Assembly (NCBI RefSeq): GCF_014207845.1
Contig: NZ_JACHLC010000001.1
Location: 1,488,001 to 1,552,000 of the forward strand
DNA length: 64,000 bases
Reading direction: 5' to 3'
Source: Chryseobacterium shigense
GTDB taxonomy: Bacteria; Bacteroidota; Bacteroidia; Flavobacteriales; Weeksellaceae
Shown here: positions 44,473 to 54,702 of the stretch, one piece after another
Numbering within the stretch: the stretch's first letter is position 1
Layout: each line of letters opens with the position of its first letter
The notes under the pieces: model-generated
What the model was told of the DNA's origin: nothing
What the model saw: only the letters and a program-made list of their open reading frames with translations
The model's database searches: none
Made by a program: the position numbers and the translations under genes

Positions 44473-45848
44473 TTTGTCAGATTTAATTTGTTAATTATTG
44501 TAAAGAATGGTATAAATACAACCAGGTTAATAAATAATGTAGCGGAAAGGGAACCAATATTAATCATCATGGATGTTGCACAGCCAAAAGCTAAAATGAT
44601 GTATAAAAAAAATAAAACAGGGGAATTTACAGTATAAGCTTTTGTTTCAAATCTAAAGGCCAAGACAGTTAACACAAATATATAGATGTAAAAAAAGTAC
44701 TTTGAAAAATGATAAAGCCCCGCTACCGAAACCGGTACAATCTGGTCCCTGGAACGGCCTGCCCCATAGATATGATTATTGAACCTGATGTTTGTCTTAT
44801 AATTGTCGTTGGAAAACTTCGAGAGTACAGGGATATTCTGCGTGATATCAGAAACGAAATAATAATATTTGTCAAAAGGGTTTACCTGGTTCTTTTGATA
44901 GGAATCATAGCCAATGGCATAATTGGCCACCCCTCCAAAATAAGCATTCAGCTGGTGAAGTGTAAAAAAGCCTCCCACATCGGCATTTTTGGTATTCCCG
45001 GAAAACTTGGCCAATGAAGCTATCATTAAGATCAACCCAAAGAAAACAGATGTATACGTCACAACCTTTTTCCTGTAATCCGGGTAGAAATAAACCAGCA
45101 ACAGGATCAGAGGAAAGGAAGCATACACAATACTGAACCGGCTGATCCCGATAATAACAGTCGCATTGATCAATACAACAAGCATGGAAAGCATCAGCTT
45201 TGTCCCTTGTTTTAATTTAAATGAATTGATCAGTGAAAAAATAAATAGAACGATGTATGCCCTCATCACAGGGAACATAATACTTACCAGCGGGGAAATA
45301 TTTTCCAGATCCCCGGAAACCTTAAGTTTTAAATAGGTAGCAATATCCCATACAAAACTTAATTTATGCAGAAAGCTTCTGTTCGATGCAATAATCAGTA
45401 CAAACAGGAAAAATAAACCGGTTGTAATGGTATTCAACGGTAGAAAATCCAATTTCCTTTTCTTAGGTTTTCCTTCTTTTGAAAAGGTACAGATATGATA
45501 GGCAATCAATATGAACAACAGCTCAATAAGCATCATTGAAACTGCATAGGCTTCATTCACCGTTGTACTTCCGAATTTTAATTTATCACCCGTTATAAAA
45601 AGAAAAGGAATAACAATATACCGTATAAGCTGCTGAATGGTTATCACCCAGAAAATAAAATAAGATTTAAGCTTTACAAATATGTTGGAAATAAATAATG
45701 TAAAAAAGCCCAACCCTATGGGCAAAAAGTAAACATCCTGATAGGAAGTATTGCTGATTTTCCCATAGATAAAAAAACCTATGCAGAAAAACAGAAAACT
45801 TAAAGTGAATAAAACTAATTTATATGATTTATTTACCTCCATGCTCAA
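44469..45848 (-). CDS. wzy: Polysaccharide polymerase (Wzy-type)
   Basis: 459 residues, 10-12 membrane helices with one large extracytoplasmic loop (~300-370: FFTLHQLNAYFGGVANYAIGYDS ... SNDNYKTNIRFNNHIYGAGR), the layout of Wzy proteins and O-antigen polymerases. It would join flipped repeat units into the polymer. Wzy proteins are highly variable, so naming relies on topology and place next to the flippase. Confidence 0.75.
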   Translation of the reverse strand: MSMEVNKSYKLVLFTLSFLFFCIGFFIYGKISNTSYQDVYFLPIGLGFFTLFISNIFVKLKSYFIFWVITIQQLIRYIVIPFLFITGDKLKFGSTTVNEAYAVSMMLIELLFILIAYHICTFSKEGKPKKRKLDFLPLNTITTGLFFLFVLIIASNRSFLHKLSFVWDIATYLKLKVSGDLENISPLVSIMFPVMRAYIVLFIFSLINSFKLKQGTKLMLSMLVVLINATVIIGISRFSIVYASFPLILLLVYFYPDYRKKVVTYTSVFFGLILMIASLAKFSGNTKNADVGGFFTLHQLNAYFGGVANYAIGYDSYQKNQVNPFDKYYYFVSDITQNIPVLSKFSNDNYKTNIRFNNHIYGAGRSRDQIVPVSVAGLYHFSKYFFYIYIFVLTVLAFRFETKAYTVNSPVLFFLYIILAFGCATSMMINIGSLSATLFINLVVFIPFFTIINKLNLTK

Positions 45849-45973
45849 CAGACAGCTTACTTCCCAGTTAATAAATAATAATACGGCACAAACATTTCAA
45901 GACCGGAAAAGATTCCGGAAAACTGAGAGAAAAACAAAATTTACTCTTCTCCCGGCTTTTATTTTAAACTTTA

Positions 45974-47266
45974 TTATAACCTGGAATCACATTCCTCCAG
46001 AACTCCCTTCACGTCATAAATGATCCCGTCTTCTTTTAGATAATGGTTCAGGTCAATGCCCATAAATTCGTTATGTGCTACTGTAAGGATAATGGCATCG
46101 AACTTTTCATTTGGAATTTCATTCACAACGCTAAGGCCGTATTCGTGCTTTACTTCTTCAGGCTTGGCCCACGGATCAAAAGTAGTGACATGCAAAGCAT
46201 AGTCTTCAAGTCCGTGGATAACATCTACCGCTTTGGTATTACGCACATCAGGACAGTTTTCTTTAAAGGTGATTCCAAGATTTAAAACCCTTGCCCCATT
46301 GATCGTAATTTTCTTTTTAATCATGGTTTTTACCAGCTGGGAAGCCACATACTGCCCCATAGAATCATTGAGACGGCGTCCGGCAAGGATAATTTCCGGG
46401 TGATATCCGTTTTCCTGGGCTTTCTGCGCCAGATAATAAGGATCAACACCGATGCAGTGACCGCCTACCAATCCGGGTTTAAATGGTAAAAAGTTCCATT
46501 TCGTTCCTGCAGCCGCCAATACAGCGTGGGTATCAATATCCAGAAGGTTGAAAATTTTTGCCAGCTCGTTTACAAACGCTATATTAATATCTCTCTGTGA
46601 ATTTTCAATAACTTTAGCAGCTTCTGCAACTTTAATGGTTGGAGCTAAATGAGTTCCGGCAACGATTACAGATTTATACAAACCATCTACCACCTCACCT
46701 ATTTCCGGTGTAGAGCCTGAGGTAACCTTCAATATCTTTTCCACCGTATGCTCTTTATCTCCGGGATTGATTCTTTCCGGTGAATATCCTGCAAAAAAGT
46801 CCTCATTGAATTTTAATCCTGAAACCTTTTCCAGGACAGGAATACATTCTTCTTCAGTAACGCCCGGATATACGGTAGATTCATAAATCACGATATCTCC
46901 TTTGGACAATACTTTGCCAACAGTTTCCGAAGATTTGTATAATGGAGTCAAATCAGGACGGTTATGCTTATCAACCGGTGTCGGAACGGTAACAATGTAA
47001 ATGTTCGCATCCTGAATATCCTTTATATCATCAGAACAGTACAATCCTTTTTCATTGGTCTGATTAAAAGGATTTTCATTTTTTAATACAGCTTTCAATA
47101 CTTCATTTTCTACCTCCAGAGTACTGTCTGTACCTGTATTTAACTCCTCAATTCTTTTCTGATTGATATCAAAGCCCACAACCGGATACTGTGTTGCAAA
47201 TAGTCGTGCTAAAGGCAATCCTACATATCCTAATCCGATAACGGCAATTTTATATTGTTTTTCCAC
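45974..47266 (-). CDS. Nucleotide-sugar dehydrogenase (TviB/WbpO-like)
   Basis: 430 residues of the UDP-glucose/GDP-mannose dehydrogenase family. The NAD-binding motif is [10 protein letters not shown] (11-20), the catalytic Cys271 lies in [11 protein letters not shown], and [13 protein letters not shown] (158-170) is the substrate segment. Best fit by motifs is the TviB/WbpO branch that oxidises UDP-N-acetylhexosamine to the uronic acid. With the TviC-like epimerase directly upstream it should give UDP-GalNAcA or UDP-GlcNAcA, so the polymer is expected to carry an N-acetylated uronic acid. Confidence 0.88.
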   Translation of the reverse strand: MEKQYKIAVIGLGYVGLPLARLFATQYPVVGFDINQKRIEELNTGTDSTLEVENEVLKAVLKNENPFNQTNEKGLYCSDDIKDIQDANIYIVTVPTPVDKHNRPDLTPLYKSSETVGKVLSKGDIVIYESTVYPGVTEEECIPVLEKVSGLKFNEDFFAGYSPERINPGDKEHTVEKILKVTSGSTPEIGEVVDGLYKSVIVAGTHLAPTIKVAEAAKVIENSQRDINIAFVNELAKIFNLLDIDTHAVLAAAGTKWNFLPFKPGLVGGHCIGVDPYYLAQKAQENGYHPEIILAGRRLNDSMGQYVASQLVKTMIKKKITINGARVLNLGITFKENCPDVRNTKAVDVIHGLEDYALHVTTFDPWAKPEEVKHEYGLSVVNEIPNEKFDAIILTVAHNEFMGIDLNHYLKEDGIIYDVKGVLEECDSRL

Positions 47267-47287
47267 AAAAACTTGATTTAAACTTGT

Positions 47288-48256
47288 TTATTTTAAATTT
47301 TCCCAATACCAGCTGATTGCTTCCTTCAACCCCTTTTCTATGGTATGGGTAGGCTGATATCCTAATAATTTTTCTGCTTTTTCAACGGAAGCCAATGAAT
47401 GCGGTATATCACCGATACGATTCGGACCATGAATAACATTAACACCTGCAATTTTTTCATCGAATTCACTTAAATATTTTTTAAGATACCCTACCAGGTC
47501 ATTCAATGTAGTGCGGTCTCCTACTGCCGTATTGTAAACCGTATTCACTGCTTCCGGGTTATCCGTAAGCATCGCCAGCTCATTCATCTGAATAACATTG
47601 TCGATGTAGGTAAAATCACGTGAATAATCTCCCGTTCCGTTAATTGTCGGGGATTCATGATTGATTAACTGTTTTACAAATAAGGGAATCACAGCAGCAT
47701 AAGCACCGTTTGGGTCCTGTCTGCGCCCGAATACATTGAAATATCTTAAGCCGATACATTCCATCCCGTAGGTTTTCCCAAATACATCAGCATACAGTTC
47801 GTTTACATATTTGGTAATGGCGTATGGCGATAATGGTTTCCCGATCACGTCCTCTACTTTAGGTAATGAAGCAGAATCCCCGTAGGTTGATGATGAAGCA
47901 GCGTATACAAAACGCTTTACTTTCGCATCACGTGCAGCAACCAGCATATTTAAAAACCCGGAAACGTTAACATCGTTACTCGTAACAGGATCTTTAATGG
48001 ATCTCGGAACCGAACCCAATGCCGCCTGATGCAATATATAATCTACATTTTCCACTGCTTTCTGACAAACTTCCAAATCACGGATATCACCTTCAATGAG
48101 TTTATAGTTTGGATTTTCAAGAAAAGGATCGATATTATGGCGGTGTCCTGTTGCAAAATTATCCAGGCAAACTACATGACAGCCCTTATTTAAAAAATAC
48201 TCCGTTAAGTTAGAGCCAATAAACCCCGCTCCTCCTGTAATTAAAATTTTATTCAT
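47288..48256 (-). CDS. UDP-sugar 4-epimerase (TviC/WbpP-like)
   Basis: 322 residues, extended SDR. NAD-binding GGAGFIGSN (8-16), catalytic Ser in AASSSTYGD and Tyr145-x3-Lys149 (YAITK). FNVFGRRQDPNGAYAAVIP is the substrate-binding segment typical of UDP-GlcNAc/GlcNAcA 4-epimerases. It pairs with the TviB-like dehydrogenase 21 bases downstream. Confidence 0.87.
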   Translation of the reverse strand: MNKILITGGAGFIGSNLTEYFLNKGCHVVCLDNFATGHRHNIDPFLENPNYKLIEGDIRDLEVCQKAVENVDYILHQAALGSVPRSIKDPVTSNDVNVSGFLNMLVAARDAKVKRFVYAASSSTYGDSASLPKVEDVIGKPLSPYAITKYVNELYADVFGKTYGMECIGLRYFNVFGRRQDPNGAYAAVIPLFVKQLINHESPTINGTGDYSRDFTYIDNVIQMNELAMLTDNPEAVNTVYNTAVGDRTTLNDLVGYLKKYLSEFDEKIAGVNVIHGPNRIGDIPHSLASVEKAEKLLGYQPTHTIEKGLKEAISWYWENLK

Positions 48257-48258
48257 TT

Positions 48259-50595
48259 CTATGATTTAAAAATTTTGTTCCACCAGCTTTTCTTGTCTTT
48301 GGTCTGGCTGTAACCGTAGCCGTAGCTGTAGTTGTATCCGTATCCTCCCGCACGTTTCGAAACATCATTAATAATAAAGGATACATTGGTAAGTTTAGAG
48401 TCCCTCACCAGGTCATTGGCAAAATCCACCAATATATTTTTCGATACTCCGGACCGCAAAACATACAATGTTGCATCGGCAGTATCAGCAATACTCAATG
48501 TATCCGAAACCAGCATGAGCGGAGCGGAATCTATAATGATATAAGCGTACTGAGAAGACATCTGTTCAATAAGTTTCTGATATCTTCCATTGGAAAGCAG
48601 TTCCTGAGGATTGGGTGGAATTGTTCCCGCATAAATAACATCGCAGAAAGGATTGGTAGTTGATGCATGGATAAGATCTTCCACATTTACCGAATCATCG
48701 TATAAAAATTCGGTGAGACCTTTGCGTTTTACGGGCTCGCTGTCATACCGCTGGATCTGGGGATTACGGATGTCCGAACCAATCAGAAGGGCTCTTCCGT
48801 TTTTATTTGCTATGGTTAGGGCCAGATTAACAGATACGAGGGTTTTCCCTTCCCCTTTCACGGAAGAAGTTACCATGATTACTTTGGCAGAATCTTTTGC
48901 CGGCAAAACAAATTTCAGATTGGAAACAAGCACCCTGAATGCTTCCGCCAGCTCTGAAAAATCGTTTTTCTGTACCAGATGGTTTTCATTGTCTTTAAGT
49001 GAAGGTATATCAACCAGTACCCCCAGCCCTGAACGCTCTTTAATATCGTCCCTGCTGTATATTTTATCATCCAGAAGGAAGAGTAAATAGAAAATTGCAA
49101 AAGGAATCAATAACCCGAGGAAAAAAGCTCCCGGAAAAATAATATCTTTTTTAGGTGACACCGGAGCATCTTCTGTAAACGCGGGGTTTACAATTTTAGC
49201 TTTCGGAACATCTACCGACAGATTGATTGCGTTTTCCTCTCTTTTTTGCAGAAGAAACAGGAAGAGCTGCTCTTTAAGATTCTGCTGGCGCTCTATTCCC
49301 CTGTAAACTTTAGATTGCCCCGGAACCTTCTCTATAACACCGTTGTTTGTTGTGATCTGGTTTTGCAGCTGTGAAATACCCGTTTGCACCGTTTGTTTCT
49401 GCTCATGGATATTATCACGGATTACATCTTTCAGGGAAGCAATTTCCCGGTTCATTTCTATAACAGCAGGGTTTTCATTGGTTGCCTGCTTAAGGGTTTT
49501 GTTTCTGGTGATAATAAGTGAATTGTACTGGGAAATCGTTTGTTCCAATGAAGGATTCAGCCCCAGATTGGACGGCATCAACTGACTGTTTCCTTTTGAA
49601 GCCTCTGATGAAAGAGAGTTCAGAAGATCCAGCTGGGCCTGCTGCTGAAGAAGCGCTTTTGTATTTTCGCTGGTATTCTGCAATGCCAGTTCTGCCTGCG
49701 CCTGCAGATCTACAATACGGTTACGGTTTTGAAAGTCTTCTTTCTGGTTTTCTACCCCGGAAAGGTCTTTGGTAATAACCTCCAGTCTTTTATCAATAAA
49801 TTCCTGGGTATTCTGAGCCTGGAGATTTTTATCTCTCTGCCCGTCCAGATTATACTGTTTGGTAATTTCATTGAGAATGGCTTCTGATTTTTCAGGGAGA
49901 GATCCTATCAGGCTGATGTCCATCAACATTGCTTTTTCATCCGGCAAATTGACCTGTATTGTTTTTTCCAGTTTTTTAACTTTCTCAACAGGGTTCCAGA
50001 AAACAATTTTATACTCTGATTTTGGAGTAATTTCAGAATTTTTCCGGAGAACTACAATTCCAAAATCCAGCCGTACAGGAACATTAAATTCTCCTGTAAT
50101 ATTCTTTTTTTTCTCAGTGTGAAGGGTAAACTGATTTCCCTTTATTTCCGTTATGCTATATCCGGAAGAAACAAACTTTTCTTTAGTGTAAGCCAATACT
50201 TCGGCAGTAACAGGTACTTTAACAAAGAGTTGGGAATCTTTAATTTCGCCTGCACTGAAATACTCTACATTAAGGTTAAGGTTTTTCACCACCTGCATAA
50301 GTATGGGCCTCGAATTTACAACTGCCGCCTCGCTTTTCAACTCATCAGCATTTCCCAGTCCTATCCCGAGATTATCCAGATCTGCCAAAGCAGAGGAAAG
50401 ATCGTTTTGCTTTTTATCAAATTTAAGGGTGGTCTTCGATTGGTATTTAGGAATGCTGTACCTGAGGTAAGTATATGCGCCTGCTACAAAGATCAAAACA
50501 GAGGCAATAAACCACGGCCATTTATAGAGATATTTAGAAATAGCCTTTCTTATATTCAACTTTTCATCTTTTGCCTGAAATTCTGTCTGCTGCAT
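48259..50595 (-). CDS. wzc: Wzc-type polysaccharide co-polymerase and tyrosine autokinase
   Basis: 778 residues. A Wzz domain between two membrane helices (~30-46 and ~490-510) with a long periplasmic coiled coil, then a cytoplasmic BY-kinase domain: Walker A SSVKGEGKT with Lys584, Walker A' IGSDIRNPQ and Walker B YIIIDSAPL (~689). The C-terminus has a Tyr cluster (GGYGYNYSYGYGYS), the autophosphorylation tail. It controls chain length and export together with the Wza protein encoded 3 bases upstream. No Wzb-type phosphatase gene was found in the locus. Confidence 0.94.
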   Translation of the reverse strand: MQQTEFQAKDEKLNIRKAISKYLYKWPWFIASVLIFVAGAYTYLRYSIPKYQSKTTLKFDKKQNDLSSALADLDNLGIGLGNADELKSEAAVVNSRPILMQVVKNLNLNVEYFSAGEIKDSQLFVKVPVTAEVLAYTKEKFVSSGYSITEIKGNQFTLHTEKKKNITGEFNVPVRLDFGIVVLRKNSEITPKSEYKIVFWNPVEKVKKLEKTIQVNLPDEKAMLMDISLIGSLPEKSEAILNEITKQYNLDGQRDKNLQAQNTQEFIDKRLEVITKDLSGVENQKEDFQNRNRIVDLQAQAELALQNTSENTKALLQQQAQLDLLNSLSSEASKGNSQLMPSNLGLNPSLEQTISQYNSLIITRNKTLKQATNENPAVIEMNREIASLKDVIRDNIHEQKQTVQTGISQLQNQITTNNGVIEKVPGQSKVYRGIERQQNLKEQLFLFLLQKREENAINLSVDVPKAKIVNPAFTEDAPVSPKKDIIFPGAFFLGLLIPFAIFYLLFLLDDKIYSRDDIKERSGLGVLVDIPSLKDNENHLVQKNDFSELAEAFRVLVSNLKFVLPAKDSAKVIMVTSSVKGEGKTLVSVNLALTIANKNGRALLIGSDIRNPQIQRYDSEPVKRKGLTEFLYDDSVNVEDLIHASTTNPFCDVIYAGTIPPNPQELLSNGRYQKLIEQMSSQYAYIIIDSAPLMLVSDTLSIADTADATLYVLRSGVSKNILVDFANDLVRDSKLTNVSFIINDVSKRAGGYGYNYSYGYGYSQTKDKKSWWNKIFKS

Positions 50596-50598
50596 ATT

Positions 50599-51390
50599 TT
50601 ATCGTCGTGTTAAAGCAATAATAAGTGTACCTGCCGTTAGTAATGCACCAATAATCTGGAATGTAAGCGCCCTGTTCGGATTGGAGTTTGCCTGAACCTG
50701 CTTGTTTTTGTCCGGCTGCACGTACAATATGTCGTTTTGCCTCATATAATAGTATGGTGAGCTTACGATATCCGATCTGGTAAGATCAATATTCACTACC
50801 TGGTCTACCCCATCATCACCGGTACGGATAAGCTTTACATTGGTACGGTCTCCAAAATCCGTCATGTCCCCGGCAAGGCCAAGTGCCTGAAAAACATTGA
50901 TTTTCTGGGAAACACTTTCTTTCTGTCCGGGTTCCTTCACTTCACCTAAAATACTTACGTTGAAGTTTTTAAGGGTAATTGATACCATAGGATCTGTAAG
51001 ATATCTTTTCAGGCGGGATTCCAGGTCCTGTTTCAGCTGCACTTGGGTCATTCCTTTAGTATAAACATTTCCCAGTACCGGGAAAGAGATATAGCCTTCT
51101 TCATTCACAAGGTATTCGCTGGGCTGTACATATTGGTTAATTCCGGTATTTGTTTCGCTCCCGACCTTATTGGCTGTATTAAGGTTGAAAGGTTTTACCG
51201 CAATTTCATCAAGAGCGGAAACAAGAATCAGAAGAACATCTCCTTCCTGAATATGCAAACCCTGAAATTTCGCCTTTGAAACTTCCTCCTCCATATTATG
51301 CTTTGACATGTATACCATATTCTGCTTAGGCTTACATGACAGTAAGGTGACCGATAGCAGGATTAGGTATGTGATAATGGTTCTCTTCAT
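50599..51390 (-). CDS. wza: Wza-type outer-membrane polysaccharide export lipoprotein
   Basis: 263 residues. SpII signal with Cys19 (VTLLSC), polysaccharide-export domain (~45-135: LHIQEGDVLLILVSA ... LVNEEGYISFPVLG), SLBB domain (FNVSILGEVKEPGQK) and a C-terminal membrane helix (ALTFQIIGALLTAGTLIIALTRR in parts). It forms the exit channel through the outer membrane. The short C-terminal helix differs from the amphipathic barrel helix of E. coli Wza but is usual in Bacteroidota. Confidence 0.93.
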   Translation of the reverse strand: MKRTIITYLILLSVTLLSCKPKQNMVYMSKHNMEEEVSKAKFQGLHIQEGDVLLILVSALDEIAVKPFNLNTANKVGSETNTGINQYVQPSEYLVNEEGYISFPVLGNVYTKGMTQVQLKQDLESRLKRYLTDPMVSITLKNFNVSILGEVKEPGQKESVSQKINVFQALGLAGDMTDFGDRTNVKLIRTGDDGVDQVVNIDLTRSDIVSSPYYYMRQNDILYVQPDKNKQVQANSNPNRALTFQIIGALLTAGTLIIALTRR

Positions 51391-51626
51391 ATGTTTTTAA
51401 ATCTACTGTGGTGTTTGCATTGAATTTCATCAAAACATTAATGATACAGAATCGTATAATAAATATTTTTTTGAATTATAAAAATTTCACTTAAACGTGA
51501 AAATATTTACAGTACTGTATTATTTTTAAGATTAATTCTTTTTGCAGCAATTTTCGTTCCGATTAAATAAAATTGATAAAAATATTTATTTATTTTTAAA
51601 TTATTTTTTCCATAATTTAAACTATG
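51391..51626. other. Intergenic region with an inverted repeat
   Basis: TTTCAC-N6-GTGAAA (51485-51502) lies in very AT-rich sequence. No gene is visible. It may contain a second promoter for the locus, but no exact -7 element was found close to the Wza ATG. Confidence 0.45.
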
Positions 51627-53540
51627 TTATTGATATACTTCATGTTTTGATATTATATCAAGAATTTCAAATTCTGAATTATTGCTTTTAAATTCCGGAA
51701 CAATCTCCTTCAATATTTTAACAACCTGCAGACTGTCTTTTTTTATAGCCGAACGCATAATCTGTTTACACAACATTTCTATCTCTTCAAATTCCATCAC
51801 CGGATCCCTGGAAATCATTATCTTTTCGTGATGCGTAGGAATTGTAGTGGAATTATCCGTTAAAAGCTCTTCATAAAGTTTTTCCCCGGGCCGCAAACCG
51901 ATAAAATCAATTTTAATATCAACATCAAGTGTATATCCGGACAGTTTTATCATTCTTTTAGCCAGATCCAGGATTTTAACGGGTTCCCCCATATCAAAAA
52001 CATAAATTTCACCTCCATTCCCCATCGTTCCGGCCTGAAGCACCAATTCACAAGCCTCAGGAATTGTCATAAAATAGCGAATGATATCAGGATGGGTAAT
52101 TGTAACCGGACCTCCTTTTTCAATCTGCTTTTTAAAATGGGGAATTACGGAACCATTGGAACCCAGCACATTTCCAAAACGAGTGGTGATAAATTTCGTT
52201 GTATTATCCGGGGAGTTTTGCAAAGACTGCACAAAAAGCTCAGCAGCTCTCTTGGAGGCACCCATTACATTGGTAGGGTTCACAGCTTTATCCGTAGATA
52301 CCATCACAAAATAATCAACGTTATATTGCCTGGACAGTAAAGCCAAGTTTTTGGTCCCTCCAATATTCACAAAAACAGCTTCATGCGGGTTATCCTCTAT
52401 TAAAGGAACATGTTTATAGGCAGCAGCGTGATATACTATCGAGAAACTATAATCCTTAAACAGTTTTTCAAGCCTGTAATGATTTGAAATATCCGCCAAT
52501 ACAAATTTGAAGTTCTGATCGGGAAACCTCTCCAACAGTTCAAGCTTCAGCTCATGCAAAGGAGATTCAGCCTGATCCACCACTACAATAAGTGATGAGT
52601 TCAACCGGGCAACCTGCCGGACAATTTCACTTCCAATAGACCCGGCCCCTCCGGTTACCAGAACACTTTTATTACAATGACGGTTTTTCACCGCTTCGCT
52701 TTCTATTTTTATGGGAGCACGGTCCAGCAGATCTTCAATCTGAAGCGGACGGATACTTCCTGCAACACCATTTTCCTTCATTTTATGAATACAGGGTGCT
52801 TTCAACACTTTCAAACCTTTATCCAGCGCAAGAGTTGTCCACTCTTCCATTTTCTGCCTGCTCATCATCTCCCTGATTAAAACGGCATCAAACTGATTCG
52901 CCAAACGATCATTTTTAAGAAGGTCTTTTTTATTATGAATTTTATAACCAAGCAGCATTGCCTTTTTAGAATCCGATCTTGCACTGAAGAAACCCACCAG
53001 CTGATAAGGATGGCCGGGATTATGAATGATAGCATTTGCCAATAATACAGACTCATCTTCTACTCCAGCAATAGCAATCCTCAGCCTGGGCAACCTCCTC
53101 TCAGACCCTGCAAACGACCTAAAAAGTCTCTTGGCAGACATCCTTAAAAAGAACATCAGAAAGACAGAAGTCAAGAAAAACAGAAAAAGAGCCGGGTACA
53201 GATACATAGGTTTTCCCAGCAGCATATGCGACATAAGATTTACGCCCAACAACACAACAAGAGCGCAGCCAGACGCCCAGAGAATTCTAAAAAAATCAAA
53301 AAAAGTGGAATATCTTATAATTCCCGCATATGTTTTAAAGAGAAACATAAACAGAATATTGACGATAATTATTACAAAAAAATTCCCATTGAAATATTCA
53401 GTAAAATTAATTTTTACATGCAGGTTTTTTAAGAATAAATACGTGGTTAAAACAGAAAAAGAAACAATTGAAATATCAATAAAAAAAATCAACCACCTGG
53501 GTATATATCTTAATTCTTTGATTTTAAAAACATTCACCAT
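51627..53540 (-). CDS. Membrane-bound nucleotide-sugar 4,6-dehydratase (WbpM/PglF type)
   Basis: 637 residues. Four or five N-terminal membrane helices (~15-135), a first Rossmann-like domain (~150-260) and the catalytic extended SDR domain with TGGAGSIGSE (296-305). The active site has Thr416-Asp417 and a Met426-x3-Lys430 (VMGASK) in place of the usual Tyr-x3-Lys, the variant known for WbpM and PglF. It converts UDP-GlcNAc to the 4-keto-6-deoxy sugar used by the aminotransferase at 33775. It is the first gene of the locus, with an exact promoter element upstream. Confidence 0.93.
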   Translation of the reverse strand: MVNVFKIKELRYIPRWLIFFIDISIVSFSVLTTYLFLKNLHVKINFTEYFNGNFFVIIIVNILFMFLFKTYAGIIRYSTFFDFFRILWASGCALVVLLGVNLMSHMLLGKPMYLYPALFLFFLTSVFLMFFLRMSAKRLFRSFAGSERRLPRLRIAIAGVEDESVLLANAIIHNPGHPYQLVGFFSARSDSKKAMLLGYKIHNKKDLLKNDRLANQFDAVLIREMMSRQKMEEWTTLALDKGLKVLKAPCIHKMKENGVAGSIRPLQIEDLLDRAPIKIESEAVKNRHCNKSVLVTGGAGSIGSEIVRQVARLNSSLIVVVDQAESPLHELKLELLERFPDQNFKFVLADISNHYRLEKLFKDYSFSIVYHAAAYKHVPLIEDNPHEAVFVNIGGTKNLALLSRQYNVDYFVMVSTDKAVNPTNVMGASKRAAELFVQSLQNSPDNTTKFITTRFGNVLGSNGSVIPHFKKQIEKGGPVTITHPDIIRYFMTIPEACELVLQAGTMGNGGEIYVFDMGEPVKILDLAKRMIKLSGYTLDVDIKIDFIGLRPGEKLYEELLTDNSTTIPTHHEKIMISRDPVMEFEEIEMLCKQIMRSAIKKDSLQVVKILKEIVPEFKSNNSEFEILDIISKHEVYQ

Positions 53541-53605
53541 ACTACAAGCCTAAAAACATTATATTTTTATTCTTAATTCAACATTTGGTGGTTTTTAATT
53601 TTAAG

Positions 53606-53613
53606 CAAATATA
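53606..53613 (-). promoter_or_regulatory. Promoter of the polysaccharide locus
   Basis: TATATTTG followed by C on the minus strand is an exact -7 element ~66 bases before the ATG at 53540. A TTG triplet 22 bases further upstream (53636-53638) fits the -33 element. Confidence 0.6.
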
Positions 53614-53985
53614 ATTAATTATTAATAATATTTTTCAATATTATTTGTTAATTTTTATAAATACTGCTACAAAAATTACTATATTTTTAACCGAAAAATA
53701 TTCATATCTTATTGCAGTACAATATTTTCCAGCCTGGAAACAGCACGCTAAAATGCCACACAAAATTTATGATTTAAACCGATAAAATGCGTATGTCCCG
53801 GTTCTCTTTGAAGAGATGAGTTCAGTGATAAAGTATGTAATTTTCCTTAAGCAATAGTACTTGACAGCGTTTTTATACACTCAGCCTTTATTTTATATTT
53901 TTTAAGAACGATTTAAAAAATTAACATTAAAAATCATTTATCATTATTAAAATTCATAAAAGTACTTACAGCTGAAGTATTTGCA
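53614..53985. other. Upstream region of the polysaccharide locus without a gene
   Basis: No coding frame of usable length on either strand. The sequence is AT-rich, with no clear repeat or RNA structure that I could support. Confidence 0.45.
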
Positions 53986-54022
53986 TAAAAAAAACAGCAC
54001 CAATAAAACTATGGTACTGTTT
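53986..54022 (-). terminator. Terminator of the HTH gene
   Basis: AAACAG.ACCA / TGGT.CTGTTT stem with one internal mismatch; on the minus strand an eight-T run follows. Confidence 0.6.
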
Positions 54023-54145
54023 AATACTTCTATAAAAAAACTAACTCAACCTGCAAAGTAAATTGCATATCAGGAGAGTGATCGGATGAATTACAGTCAG
54101 GAAAAATTTCGGGCCCAACTGTTATAAAAGAGAAAGAATATTTTT

Positions 54146-54511
54146 TTAATTTCGGATTCTCATTGAGGCAATATTTAAATCATTGGATGAAAGCAGTTTA
54201 TTCCATCTGGCTATGGTATTTCTGCTTAATTTGAAATGTATTGCCAGCTGTGTGTTATTAAGCTTGTTTTTTCTCTGGTAATCTAAAATTTCGCGTATTG
54301 TTGAGATATCATAGGATTTATGCCTCTGATTTGCTACGAATCTTTCTTTATTTTTTTCCTCAAACAACAAAGAATTCAGCTTAATAATATCTAAAAAAGA
54401 CAATTCTTTCTTTTCCAGAATAGATTTACACAGTTCTTTTTTTTCCGGATATTTTTCTTCTACAATATCATTATATATTTTCTTGTAATCTGGTGATCCT
54501 GGTCTTTGCAT
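54146..54511 (-). CDS. Transposase-type helix-turn-helix protein
   Basis: 121 residues, basic. The C-terminal half holds an HTH of the transposase-derived type (ILDYQRKNKLNNTQLAIHFKLSRNTIARWNKL). The N-terminal part (YKKIYNDIVEEKYPEKKELCKSIL ... LSFLDIIKLNSLLF) is helical. There is no DDE catalytic domain. Small proteins of this kind are frequent in Chryseobacterium and relatives, and are probably domesticated DNA-binding proteins. It sits between the polysaccharide locus and the secreted-protein array. The array-type promoter at 54836 points toward it but through a decayed gene. Confidence 0.7.
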   Translation of the reverse strand: MQRPGSPDYKKIYNDIVEEKYPEKKELCKSILEKKELSFLDIIKLNSLLFEEKNKERFVANQRHKSYDISTIREILDYQRKNKLNNTQLAIHFKLSRNTIARWNKLLSSNDLNIASMRIRN

Positions 54512-54702
54512 GACTTATTAACAATTTAATTTATTTAAGTTTATCTTTACATACTCATTTTCCTCTTACATATTTCCGTACTGTGTTTTTTAAAAGGGCC
54601 GAAGTGTGGCTGATCTCCGGCCAATAACAACAAAAAAACTATGCAGCCACAAACAAATATCAATTTTTTCGGGTACGTTATATTTTAAACCTGATCTGTT
54701 TT

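Noticed and set aside
54524..54545. TTATTTAAGTTTATC as a possible third array 3'-end remnant
   Set aside because: The similarity to the family end covers only a few AT-rich codons and fails in the reading frame needed for the VYLK ending.
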